From an uncultured Oscillospiraceae bacterium (GTDB taxonomy: Bacteria; Bacillota; Clostridia; Oscillospirales; Oscillospiraceae): a stretch of DNA of 55,968 nt. Of the stretch, positions 24,992 to 32,654 are shown piece after piece. Numbering within the stretch: position 1 is the first letter of the stretch; each line of letters starts with the position of its first letter. Made by a program: the position numbers and the translations under genes. The stretch is from contig CAJFQQ010000011.1 in the NCBI GenBank assembly GCA_904419145.1, positions 1 to 55,968 on the forward strand. Reading direction: 5' to 3'. The notes beneath the pieces were generated by a model. That model was not told the DNA's origin. It searched no databases and saw nothing but the letters and a program-made list of their open reading frames with translations.

Positions 24992-25139
24992 ATTTCACCT
25001 GCTCTCCTATTTTTCTTGCATTTTTGAAACTTTATCCAACGATGCTATATCATTATACAGGGATTTTGTCAAAATACAAGAGGCGGTGCCCGCTCCCGCG
25101 GCTGCCGCCGGTCCGGCCGCAGTTTTTCCGGAAAGGCCT

Positions 25140-25167
25140 TTGCCTTTTCCCTCCCATATGGTATACT
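25140..25167 (+). promoter_or_regulatory. Promoter for the nucleotidyltransferase gene
   Basis: TTGCCT (25140-25145), 16-base spacer, TATACT (25162-25167), 32 bases before the ATG. Confidence 0.6.
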
Positions 25168-25198
25168 GACAGTACCAAGCTGCATTGGAGGATTTGCC

Positions 25199-25927
25199 AT
25201 GAGTAAAGCCATTGTTCTGGCCGCCGGGAAAGGCACCCGGCTGCAGACCGAGGGGATCACCCTGCCCAAGGTCATGCGGGAGGCCAATGGAAAGCCCCTG
25301 CTCCACTATGTGCTGCAGAATCTGTCTTTCTTGAAGCAGGAGGATATCGTTCTCGTGGTGGGCTACCACCGGGAGGACGTGCTGAAGGTCTATGGGGCGT
25401 ATCCCCACGCCGTACAGGAGCCCCAGCTGGGCACCGGCCACGCCGTAGCCGTGGCCAAGGACTATTTCGCGGACTATGACGGCCCCGTCCTCATCTGCTA
25501 CGGCGACATGCCCCTGCTGCGGCGCAGCACCTATGAAAACCTTCTGGCCGCTCACCAGGAGCAGGGCAACGCCTGTACTCTGCTGACGGGCACCTGCGGC
25601 TGGGATCTGCCCTACGGCCGTATCCTCCGGGACGGCGACGGGACCTTCCTGGGCGTGGTGGAGGACCGGGACTGCACACCGGAGCAGAAGGCCATCCGGG
25701 AACTGAATGTGGGGGTCTATGTGTTTGACAGCAAAAAGCTCTTTGCCGCCCTGGGCCAGCTGAAAAACACCAACGCCCAAAAGGAGTACTATCTCACCGA
25801 CGTCCCCGCCATCCTCCGGGCCCAGGGCGACAAGGTGGGGGCCTGCTGCGCCTGCGAGGGGGCGGAGCTCATCGGCGTCAACACCGTGGAACAGCTGCGG
25901 ATGGTGGAGGAGGAGCTGCGCAGGTAG
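25199..25927 (+). CDS. GlmU-like sugar nucleotidyltransferase (NTP transferase domain only)
   Basis: The 242-residue protein is a single nucleotidyltransferase (GT-A-like) domain. It has the signature IVLAAGKGTRLQTEGITLPKV (the pyrophosphorylase motif GxGTRxxxxxPK with a short insertion), QLGTGHAVAVAKDYF, ICYGDMPLLRRSTYENL with the metal-binding Asp, and ELNVGVYVFDSKKL. These match the N-terminal uridyltransferase half of GlmU. The left-handed beta-helix acetyltransferase half is absent, so it probably acts only as a UDP- or NDP-sugar pyrophosphorylase; the sugar is unknown. The ATG follows TTGGAGGATTTGCC. It is a single gene with its own promoter and a strong terminator. Confidence 0.85.
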   Translation: MSKAIVLAAGKGTRLQTEGITLPKVMREANGKPLLHYVLQNLSFLKQEDIVLVVGYHREDVLKVYGAYPHAVQEPQLGTGHAVAVAKDYFADYDGPVLICYGDMPLLRRSTYENLLAAHQEQGNACTLLTGTCGWDLPYGRILRDGDGTFLGVVEDRDCTPEQKAIRELNVGVYVFDSKKLFAALGQLKNTNAQKEYYLTDVPAILRAQGDKVGACCACEGAELIGVNTVEQLRMVEEELRR

Positions 25928-25955
25928 CTGCCGTCCCATCTGCCCCAGCGTCAAT

Positions 25956-25987
25956 CAGGGGGCCGGGCAAAATTGCCCGGCCCCCTG
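25956..25987. terminator. Bidirectional intrinsic terminator
   Basis: CAGGGGGCCGGGCAA (25956-25970) pairs perfectly with TTGCCCGGCCCCCTG (25973-25987). It lies between convergent genes. Confidence 0.85.
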
Positions 25988-25998
25988 TCTCGTATTGC

Positions 25999-27099
25999 TT
26001 ACAGCAGATCCACCAGTTCCTGGTAGAGGTCCACGCCCCGTTCCAGGATGCGCTCGTCAAAGTGAAAGTCCGCGGCGTGCAGCGGCGGCACATCCCCCGC
26101 CCCCAGGAAGAAGAACACCCCCGGCACCTGCTGCTGATAGAAGGAGAAGTCCTCCGCGGTAAGGGCCGGCTCGTCTAGGAGGGAGGGCGCCCGCTCCCCC
26201 AGATGGCGGCACACCGCCTCCACCAGCCCCTCGTCGTTCCAAACCGGCGGGTAGCCGGCGCTGAAGCAGGCCTCCGCAGTACAGCCGCTCTCCCGGGCGA
26301 TATCCTCCCCCAGCTCCCGGACCCGGCGGCACAGGAAGCTGAAGGTATCCATGGAGAACACCCGCAGACTCCCCCGGAGGACCGTCTGAGCGCTGACGGC
26401 GTTGCGCACGGTGCCGCTCTCCATCTGCCCGAACCGCAGCACCCGCAGCTCCGACGCCGGCAGCTCTCCGTCCACCATGGCATAGATCCGGCGCAGCCAC
26501 TCCGTCCCCCACCACAGAGCGTCCAGCCCCTGGTCGGCCCGGGTGATGTGAGCGCTGCGGCCGGTGATGCGCAGGTCCACCTCGCTGTTCTTCGCCATCA
26601 GGGCCCCGGGGCGGGTCCAGATGGTCCCCTCCGGGAGCCCCGGCCACAGATGGATGCCGAAGATCCGCCGGACGCCGTACTCTGTCAGAACGCCGCTGTC
26701 GCAGATATCCTTGGCCCCGCCGGTGGTCTCCTCCGCGGGCTGGAAGATCAGCAGCACGTTCTGCCGGAGAGGCTCCCGCCGGGCCTCGATGGCGTCCGCC
26801 AAGGCCAATACCATAGCCATGTGGCCGTCGTGGCCGCAGGCGTGCATCCGCCCGAGGTGACGGGAGCGGAAGGGGGACTCCCCGGTCTCCTCCACCGGCA
26901 GGGCGTCCATGTCCGCCCGGAAGGCCACGGTGTTCTCCTTCCCGGCGTCAAACCAGGCGCACAGCGCCCCCTCCGCCGGGGAAAACACCCGGCAGCGGTG
27001 CCGGGACAGCGCCTTTTGAAGATAGTCGATGGTTTCCGGCAGATCCCGGTCCAGCTCCGGGATCTGGTGGAGGTCCCGTCGGTATTGTATCACGGGCAT
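25999..27099 (-). CDS. M20 family amidohydrolase (N-acyl-amino-acid/hippurate hydrolase type)
   Basis: The 366-residue metallohydrolase of the M20D group begins MPVIQYRRDLHQIPELDRDLP. It shows the metal-site motifs FRADMDALPVEETGESPF (about residues 58-75), GRMHACGHDGHMAMVLALA (about residues 82-100) and FQPAEETTGGAK (about residues 119-130). A later His lies in GIHLWPGLPEG, followed by the dimerisation domain. Members remove acyl groups from amino acids in the cytoplasm. In DapH-type lysine synthesis an N-acetyl-diaminopimelate deacetylase of this fold is needed. The dapA-dapB-dapH operon lies 1 kb away on the other strand, so DapL-pathway deacetylase activity is a possibility, not shown. 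The start ATG at 27099 has SD GAGGAGGAAC; an upstream extension to 27129 was not used. Confidence 0.87.
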   Translation of the reverse strand: MPVIQYRRDLHQIPELDRDLPETIDYLQKALSRHRCRVFSPAEGALCAWFDAGKENTVAFRADMDALPVEETGESPFRSRHLGRMHACGHDGHMAMVLALADAIEARREPLRQNVLLIFQPAEETTGGAKDICDSGVLTEYGVRRIFGIHLWPGLPEGTIWTRPGALMAKNSEVDLRITGRSAHITRADQGLDALWWGTEWLRRIYAMVDGELPASELRVLRFGQMESGTVRNAVSAQTVLRGSLRVFSMDTFSFLCRRVRELGEDIARESGCTAEACFSAGYPPVWNDEGLVEAVCRHLGERAPSLLDEPALTAEDFSFYQQQVPGVFFFLGAGDVPPLHAADFHFDERILERGVDLYQELVDLL

Positions 27100-27132
27100 G
27101 GCATGTTCCTCCTCTCTGGGGCAAATCATCCA

Positions 27133-27717
27133 TCAAAATGACTCTATAAAATGCACGTCGGAGCGGTCCCAATAGCGGCGGAACACCCGGCCCTCCGCCC
27201 CATCCAGATTTTTCTGATAGAGCCGAAAGGTCACCAGCTCCCCCTTGGGCTGCACCAGCTCCTCGTAGGAGTACTGGTACTGCATCCCGACCGCCTGCAT
27301 GACGGCCCCGCTGCGGGGGTTGTTCACGTCGTGGGTGGCGGTGAGATAGGGGATATGGTCCCGCCCCGCCTGCTCCGTCACAGCCCGAACCGCCTCTGTT
27401 GTGATCCCCTGGTGCCAGAATTCCTTCCGCAGCCCATAGCCCATCTCATAGCTGTCATCCATCTGGAGGGTGACATATCCGATGGGGATATTGTCGCGTC
27501 TCAGGCAGACGGCATAGCTGTAAGCCTGCGGCTTTTGGTAGCTGGCGGCAAATCGCTCCCGGAAAAACGCGGCCGCATCCTCCATGCGCTCCGTCGGGAA
27601 CCAGGGCAGGAAGGTGTTCACCTCCCGATCCCGCAGGATCTCATACAGCGCGCCGATGTCCCCCTCGGTGAACTTCCTCAGAATCAGGCGATGTGTCTCC
27701 AGCTGCGGCGTATTCAT
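27133..27717 (-). CDS. GNAT family N-acetyltransferase (RimJ/RimL-like)
   Basis: The 194-residue protein has the RimJ-type GNAT layout: LETHRLILRKFTEGDIGALY near the N-terminus, the central strand NIPIGYVTLQMDDSYEMGYG, and then the acetyl-CoA-binding region LRKEFWHQGITTEAVRAVTE (about residues 115-134). ATHDVNNPRSGAVMQAVGMQ is the classic NxxSxxxxxKxGF-like end. The acceptor substrate is unknown. The start used has GGGAG 7 bases upstream; the frame stays open another 45 codons without homology-like content. It lies 33 bases upstream of the amidohydrolase gene on the same strand and may be co-transcribed with it. Confidence 0.85.
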   Translation of the reverse strand: MNTPQLETHRLILRKFTEGDIGALYEILRDREVNTFLPWFPTERMEDAAAFFRERFAASYQKPQAYSYAVCLRRDNIPIGYVTLQMDDSYEMGYGLRKEFWHQGITTEAVRAVTEQAGRDHIPYLTATHDVNNPRSGAVMQAVGMQYQYSYEELVQPKGELVTFRLYQKNLDGAEGRVFRRYWDRSDVHFIESF

Positions 27718-27846
27718 CCCTGCGCACTCCCTTCCACCAGCTGTCGCTGTTGATTGTACCACAGGGAGGCGGGCATCACAAGGACAGAAATCATTTAAGC
27801 GCTCCGCGCAGCTCCGGCCGTAGAGAAGGGGACCGTCAAATTTTTC

Positions 27847-27875
27847 TTGCAATCCAGGGAGCGCTGTGGTAATAT
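27847..27875 (+). promoter_or_regulatory. Promoter of the lysine-riboswitch operon
   Basis: TTGCAA (27847-27852), 17-base spacer, TAATAT (27870-27875). The predicted start, about 27882, is just before the riboswitch. Confidence 0.65.
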
Positions 27876-27885
27876 GGCAAAAAAC

Positions 27886-28044
27886 AAGATAGAGGTTGCG
27901 GATGCGACGAAGCTGCGGGAGCCGGCAGGCGAGGAACGCGGTGGAGGCAAGTCCGCCGAATCCTGTGAGCAGGCGTGCTGACAGGGTGGGGGCGGGGAGA
28001 ATATCTCCGTCACTGTCTGCGGGATTTCCCGCAGTTGCGCTATC
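27886..28044 (+). ncRNA. Lysine riboswitch (L box)
   Basis: The leader has the L-box landmarks in order: AAGATAGAGGTTGCGGA at the 5' side, the GCCGAA motif (near 27955-27960), and the ACTGTCTGCGGG...CCCGCAG element. TTGCGCTATC is the closing 3' strand, pairing GATAG with CTATC for P1. Position, length (about 160 bases) and the dapA gene downstream all fit a lysine-sensing aptamer. It is expected to shut down dapA-dapB-dapH when lysine is high. Confidence 0.93.
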
Positions 28045-28071
28045 TACTAACTAAGACAGTCCCTTTGTTCG

Positions 28072-28106
28072 AAGTCGGTAGAGAGCCTACCGGCTTTCTT
28101 GTTTTT
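28072..28106 (+). terminator. dapA leader: Expression-platform terminator of the lysine riboswitch
   Basis: AAGTCGGTAG (28072-28081) pairs with CTACCGGCTT (28087-28096), followed by TCTTGTTTTT. It lies between the aptamer and dapA, consistent with control by premature termination. Confidence 0.88.
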
Positions 28107-28135
28107 CAAAATCTTTTTTCAGGAGGAAAACAAGC

Positions 28136-29029
28136 ATGAACAGATTGCAGGGACTCCGGGGCTCCATCGTGGCCCTCATCACCCCCTTCCACGCCGACGG
28201 CAGCGTCAACTTCGAGAAGCTGCGGGAGCTGACGGCGTGGCACATCGAAAACGGCACCGACGCCATCCTGGCCCTGGGCACCACCGGCGAGAGCTCCACC
28301 ATGACCCACGAGGAGGACGACGCGGTCCTTCGTACGGTCATCGAGGCTGCGGCGGGCCGGGTGCCCGTCATCGCCGGCACCGGCTCCAACTGCACGGAGA
28401 CCATGCTGGAGAAGAGCCTGCGGGCTGAGCGCATGGGGGCCGACGGCCTGCTGCTGATCTCCCCCTACTACAACAAGGCCAACAGCGAGGGCATGGTCCG
28501 CCATTTCACCACCGTGGCCGACGCGGTGCACATCCCCTGCATCCTCTACAACGTCCCCGGCCGCACGGGGTGCTCCATTTCGCCCCAGGTGGTGGAGCGT
28601 CTGGCCGTCCATCCCAACATCGCCGGCATCAAGGAGGCCAGCGGCGACCTGTCCTACGCCATGAAGATCGCCCACTGCATCGGGCCGGATTTCGCCCTCT
28701 GGAGCGGCAACGACGACATCACCCTGCCCCTTATGGCCATCGGCGGCAGCGGCGTCATCTCCGTGTGGGCCAACGTCATGCCCCGAACCTGCCACGACAT
28801 GGTGATGGACTTCCACGCCGGCCGGCGGGAACAGGCGGTGGCTACCGCGGTGAAGTATCTTGACCTGATGAACGGCCTCTTCATGGAGGTCAACCCCATC
28901 CCCGTCAAGACCGCCCTGAACATGATGGGCTGGGATGTGGGCCCCTTCCGCCTGCCCCTGTATGAGATGAGCGAGGATCACCAGGCGGCCCTTCGCCGCC
29001 TGCTGGAGGAGGCCGGGCTGCTGGGATGA
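28136..29029 (+). CDS. dapA: 4-hydroxy-tetrahydrodipicolinate synthase
   Basis: The enzyme condenses pyruvate and aspartate semialdehyde, the first step committed to diaminopimelate and lysine, and it also feeds dipicolinate for spores. Motifs: LGTTGESSTMTHEEDD (about residues 47-62), SPYYNKANSEGM, the Tyr in ILYNVPGRTGCSI (about residues 138-150), and the Schiff-base Lys in IAGIKEASGD (about residues 161-170). The length of 297 aa is standard. SD AGGAGG precedes the ATG. It overlaps dapB by 4 bases (ATGA) and is controlled by the lysine riboswitch. Confidence 0.96.
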   Translation: MNRLQGLRGSIVALITPFHADGSVNFEKLRELTAWHIENGTDAILALGTTGESSTMTHEEDDAVLRTVIEAAAGRVPVIAGTGSNCTETMLEKSLRAERMGADGLLLISPYYNKANSEGMVRHFTTVADAVHIPCILYNVPGRTGCSISPQVVERLAVHPNIAGIKEASGDLSYAMKIAHCIGPDFALWSGNDDITLPLMAIGGSGVISVWANVMPRTCHDMVMDFHAGRREQAVATAVKYLDLMNGLFMEVNPIPVKTALNMMGWDVGPFRLPLYEMSEDHQAALRRLLEEAGLLG

Positions 29030-29754
29030 ACATTCTGCTGATCGGCCGCGGCCGCATGGGCCGCCTCATTGAGCAGACCGCCGGCGTCATGGGGGACACT
29101 GTTGTCGCGGCGGTTGGACGGGATGAGCTCGCCTCCCTGGAGACGCTGGACACCGAGGCGGATGTGGTGATGGACTTCTCCTCCCCCGCCACCCTCAGTG
29201 CCGTGGCCGCCTATGTCCGCCGCACCGGCACGCCCCTCCTCTCCGGCACCACCGGCTACACGCCGGAGCAGATGAAAACCTTTGACCATCTGGGGCAGTT
29301 TGCCCCGGTCCTCCACAGCGCCAACTTCTCGGTGGGGATCGCGGTGCTGCGCCGGGTGCTGGAGCAGATCAGCGATGTGCTGCGGCCGGATTTTGACATT
29401 GAGATCGTGGAGACCCACCACAACCAGAAGGCGGACGCCCCCAGCGGCACGGCAAAGCTCCTGCTGGAAGCCATCGACCCCCGCCACGAGCTCACCCCGG
29501 TCTACGGCCGGGAGGGGCTGTGCGGCAAGCGGAGGAAAAACGAGGTGGGCGTTCATGCCCTCCGGGGCGGCACGGTGGCAGGGCAGCACACGGTCCATTT
29601 CTTCGGCGCGGACGAGGCGCTGGAGCTCACCCACACCGCCACATCCCGCCAGATCTTTGTCAACGGCGCCCTGCACATGGCCCGGAAGCTGCAAAACTAT
29701 CCCAAGGGCCGCTATGACCTGCAGGAGATCTTATTTGGAGGAAATGCACTATGA
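29026..29754 (+). CDS. dapB: 4-hydroxy-tetrahydrodipicolinate reductase
   Basis: This NAD(P)H-dependent reductase is the second enzyme of the diaminopimelate pathway. The 242-residue protein starts [17 protein letters not shown], with an Arg in the nucleotide loop in place of the common Gly-Ala. It has [19 protein letters not shown], and the DapB signature [19 protein letters not shown] (about residues 127-145) with catalytic His-His and Lys. It ends in [12 protein letters not shown]. It is slightly shorter than the Gram-negative enzyme, as usual in Firmicutes. Four-base overlaps with dapA and dapH show translational coupling. Confidence 0.96.
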   Translation: MNILLIGRGRMGRLIEQTAGVMGDTVVAAVGRDELASLETLDTEADVVMDFSSPATLSAVAAYVRRTGTPLLSGTTGYTPEQMKTFDHLGQFAPVLHSANFSVGIAVLRRVLEQISDVLRPDFDIEIVETHHNQKADAPSGTAKLLLEAIDPRHELTPVYGREGLCGKRRKNEVGVHALRGGTVAGQHTVHFFGADEALELTHTATSRQIFVNGALHMARKLQNYPKGRYDLQEILFGGNAL

Positions 29755-30449
29755 TGACCGCACAGGAGATCATCGCCTATATCGCCGGCGCGGAGAAAAA
29801 GACGCCGGTGAAGGTCTATGTCAACGAGAAGCGCCCCATTGACTACGGCAGCGCCACCGTGTTCGGAGAGGGCCGCAGCAAGGTGGTGTTCGGGGAGTGG
29901 AAGGACCTCTCCCCCATCCTCGCCGCCCACGCCGCGGACATCGACGACATGGTGGTGGAAAACGACCGGCGCAACAGCGCCATCCCTCTGCTGGATCTGA
30001 AGGGCATCAACGCCCGGATCGAGCCCGGCGCCATCATCCGGGAGCAGGTATCCATCGGGGACAACGCCGTCATCATGATGGGGGCCATCCTCAACATCGG
30101 CGCCGTGGTGGGGCCGGGCACCATGATCGACATGGGCGCTGTGCTGGGGGGCCGGGCCACCGTGGGCAGCCGCTGCCATGTGGGCGCTGGCGCCGTGCTG
30201 GCCGGGGTCATCGAGCCCGCCAGCGCCACACCGGTGATTGTGGAGGACGATGTTTTGATCGGCGCCAACGCCGTGGTGATCGAGGGCGTCCGCATCGGCC
30301 GGGGCGCTGTGGTGGCGGCCGGGGCCGTGGTGGTCAATGATGTGCCGGAGAACGCCGTGGTGGCGGGTTGCCCGGCCCGGGTCATCAAAAGGAAGGATGA
30401 AAAGACCGCCGGCAAGACCGCCCTGGAGGACGCCCTGCGCAGCCTGTAA
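29751..30449 (+). CDS. dapH: Tetrahydrodipicolinate N-acetyltransferase (DapH)
   Basis: The enzyme acetylates tetrahydrodipicolinate, which sets the acetyl branch of diaminopimelate synthesis. The 232-residue protein has an N-terminal DapH domain (about residues 1-85, with [20 protein letters not shown]). A left-handed beta-helix made of hexapeptide repeats follows ([51 protein letters not shown]). Family length is about 235. It is the last gene of the operon, and a terminator follows. The next enzymes, N-acetyl-diaminopimelate aminotransferase and deacetylase, are not in the operon; nearby genes at 31320 and 25999 are of the right families. Confidence 0.95.
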   Translation: MMTAQEIIAYIAGAEKKTPVKVYVNEKRPIDYGSATVFGEGRSKVVFGEWKDLSPILAAHAADIDDMVVENDRRNSAIPLLDLKGINARIEPGAIIREQVSIGDNAVIMMGAILNIGAVVGPGTMIDMGAVLGGRATVGSRCHVGAGAVLAGVIEPASATPVIVEDDVLIGANAVVIEGVRIGRGAVVAAGAVVVNDVPENAVVAGCPARVIKRKDEKTAGKTALEDALRSL

Positions 30450-30454
30450 GAGCC

Positions 30455-30492
30455 AACGCGCGCCGGAGAGACCGTCTTTCCGGCGCGTTTCC
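30455..30492 (+). terminator. Terminator of the dap operon
   Basis: AACGCGCGCCGGA pairs imperfectly with TCCGGCGCGTTT (30479-30490), followed by CCTTTG. The T-tract is weak. Confidence 0.6.
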
Positions 30493-30538
30493 TTTGCCCC
30501 GGTTCAACGGTCTGCCAGCAAGGAGGTGGACAGACACT

Positions 30539-31222
30539 GTGGAAATCGTAATAGACGGCATCCCCATTGCCGTAGAAAAAAAGAGAATCAAAAACATCTA
30601 TTTGCGCATCAGGCCCGATGGGACGGTCCATCTCTCCGCCCCCCGCGGCATGTCCGAGGCCGCCATCCGCGCCTTTGCCCGCTCCCGCGCCGGCTGGATC
30701 CAGCAGCACCTGCAGCGCCTGCAGCCCCCTCCGCCACCGCCGCAATATGTCTCTGGTGAGGCTCTCCTTCTGTGGGGGGAGCCCTATCCTCTCCGGGTCG
30801 TGCCCGGGGACGGCCGGGGCGCCGCCGTGCTGCGGGAGGGGACGCTGTTCCTCTATGCCGGTCCGGAGAGCACCCGCCAGGAGCGCCAAGCCGCTGTCAA
30901 ATCCTGGTACCGGGAACAGCTGCTCTCCGCCATCCCCTCTGTCCGGCAGGCGTGCGAGGCCATCGTGGGGCAGCGGGCCGCCGAAGTCCGCGTCCGGGAC
31001 ATGCGCACCCGCTGGGGCACCTGCAGCGTGGCCCGGCGGCGGATCTGGCTCAGCCTCCAGCTGGTACAGAAGCCCCCGGCCTGTCTCCGGTGCGTGATGA
31101 CCCACGAGCTGATCCACCTGCTGGAGCCCAGCCATAGTCCTCGCTTCTGGACTCTGATGGATCGCTTTTGCCCGGACTGGCGGGAGGTCCACCGTCTGCT
31201 GGGCGGTCCCCACGCAAAATAG
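30539..31222 (+). CDS. YgjP-like M48-family metallopeptidase (DUF45), GTG start
   Basis: The 227-residue protein belongs to the YgjP/SprT-like zinc peptidase group. The N-terminal beta domain contains EKKRIKNIYLRIRPDGTVHL. The C-terminal zinc domain contains MRTRWGTCSVARRRIWLSLQ and the metal motif MTHELIHLLEPSHSPRFW (HExxH plus a downstream His; about residues 188-205). The family usually has HELxHxxxxNHSxxFW. I chose GTG at 30539: AAGGAGG lies 12 bases upstream and homology begins there. The TTG at 30494 has no SD. The cellular substrate is unknown. Confidence 0.85.
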   Translation: MEIVIDGIPIAVEKKRIKNIYLRIRPDGTVHLSAPRGMSEAAIRAFARSRAGWIQQHLQRLQPPPPPPQYVSGEALLLWGEPYPLRVVPGDGRGAAVLREGTLFLYAGPESTRQERQAAVKSWYREQLLSAIPSVRQACEAIVGQRAAEVRVRDMRTRWGTCSVARRRIWLSLQLVQKPPACLRCVMTHELIHLLEPSHSPRFWTLMDRFCPDWREVHRLLGGPHAK

Positions 31223-31319
31223 TCATTGATTTCAGCTCATAAAAGTGGTAGAGTATAAAAGAATAATTTGTTTTTCGTTTTTCCACGCAGCAAATCTGGA
31301 TACATAAGGAGTACGAACC

Positions 31320-32486
31320 ATGCAGGAACTGAGCAGAAAGAACAAGCTTTTCACTGACTCCGTCATCCGCCGGATGACCCGCATTGCCCTTGACTGCGGC
31401 GCCATCAACCTGGCCCAGGGATTTCCCGACTTTGATCCCCCCAAGGCCATGCTGGACCGTCTTGAGGAGATCAGCCACATCGGCCCCCACCAGTATCCCA
31501 TCACCATGGGCGCGCCCAACTTCCGTCAGGCGCTGGCCAAAAAGTGCGGTCGCTTCATGGGCCGGACCATTGACCCGGACACCGAGGTGGTGGTGACCAT
31601 CGGTTCCACCGAGGCCATGGTGGATACCATCTTTGCCCTCACCAATCCCGGGGACAAGATCATCATGTTCTCCCCCTACTTTGAGAATTACCGGGCCCAG
31701 GCCATCTTTGCCGACTGCGAGCCCGTTTTTGTGCCCCTGGTGCCTCCGGCCTTCAATTTCGACCCCAATGTGCTGGAGGACGCCTTCAAGCAGGGCGCCA
31801 AGGCCATCCTGATCTGCAACCCCTCCAACCCCAGCGGCAAGGTGTTTACCGAGGAGGAGCTGAAATTCATCGCAGATCTGTGCGTCAAGTACGACGTGTA
31901 CGCCATCATGGACGAGGTGTATGAGCACATTGTCTATGCCCCCCACAAGCACATTTACATGAACAGCCTGCCCGGCATGTGGGAGCGCACCGTCTCCTGC
32001 TCCAGCCTCAGCAAGACCTATTCCGTCACCGGCTGGCGTCTGGGTTATGCCATTGCCCCCAAGGAGCTGATGGACCGCATCAAGCAGTACCACGACTTCA
32101 ACACCGTGGGCGCTCCCTCCCCGCTGATGGAGGCCGCCGTGGTGGGTCTGGAGATGCCGGACAGCTACTACGAGGAGTTCGGCGCCCACTATGCCCACAT
32201 GAAGGAGATCTTCACCAAGGGGCTTACCGACATCGGCATCCCCTTCACCGATCCCCAGGGCGCCTACTTTGTGCTGGCCAACATCGGGCCCTATATGAAG
32301 CCCGGCCAGAGCGACGTGGCATTCTGCGAGGAGATGGCCCGGAAGGTTGGCGTGGCCTGCGTTCCCGGCACCTCCTTCTTCAACGAGAACGTCAACGATA
32401 TTGTTCGTGTCCACTTTGCCAAAAAGGATGAGACGCTGTACGAGGCCCTCAACCGGCTGGCAGACATCAAAAAGAAGATGGCATAA
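31320..32486 (+). CDS. Class I/II pyridoxal-phosphate aminotransferase
   Basis: The 388-residue fold-type I aminotransferase has INLAQGFPDFDPPKAML near the N-terminus, the PLP-phosphate region IGSTEAMVDTIFAL, the cofactor Asn in ICNPSNPSGKVFT (about residues 160-172), and Asp-Tyr in IMDEVYEHIVY. The Schiff-base Lys lies in SSLSKTYSVTGWRLGYA (about residues 226-242). It resembles the kynurenine/methionine aminotransferase and PatA groups. Since DapH is present just upstream, it could be the N-acetyl-diaminopimelate aminotransferase, but general amino-acid transaminase activity is equally possible. SD AAGGAG lies upstream. A weak promoter (TTCAGC-N17-TATAAA, 31233-31261) may drive it. Confidence 0.87.
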   Translation: MQELSRKNKLFTDSVIRRMTRIALDCGAINLAQGFPDFDPPKAMLDRLEEISHIGPHQYPITMGAPNFRQALAKKCGRFMGRTIDPDTEVVVTIGSTEAMVDTIFALTNPGDKIIMFSPYFENYRAQAIFADCEPVFVPLVPPAFNFDPNVLEDAFKQGAKAILICNPSNPSGKVFTEEELKFIADLCVKYDVYAIMDEVYEHIVYAPHKHIYMNSLPGMWERTVSCSSLSKTYSVTGWRLGYAIAPKELMDRIKQYHDFNTVGAPSPLMEAAVVGLEMPDSYYEEFGAHYAHMKEIFTKGLTDIGIPFTDPQGAYFVLANIGPYMKPGQSDVAFCEEMARKVGVACVPGTSFFNENVNDIVRVHFAKKDETLYEALNRLADIKKKMA

Positions 32487-32500
32487 AGATCCTTCGATCA

Positions 32501-32537
32501 GAAAAGGCCCTGCTCCCAGTAGGAGCAGGGCCTTTTC
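32501..32537 (+). terminator. Intrinsic terminator after the aminotransferase
   Basis: GAAAAGGCCCTGCTCC (32501-32516) pairs with GGAGCAGGGCCTTTTC (32522-32537). Confidence 0.88.
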
Positions 32538-32578
32538 ACTATGGTTGCCGCAATAGGGCAGCATTCTTTAATACGAGG

Positions 32579-32612
32579 AACGCGCCCCCGGATTCTATCC
32601 GGAGGCGCGTTT
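32579..32612 (-). terminator. Probable terminator or hairpin after the HtrA-like gene
   Basis: AACGCGCCCCCGGAT pairs with ATCCGGAGGCGCGTT with one mismatch and a 3-base loop. It lies 43 bases past the stop of the leftward protease gene; the T-tract is poor. Confidence 0.5.
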
Positions 32613-32654
32613 CCCATTTAAGAAAGAAGAGAAAAGAGAGGGAAAGAATCTATG

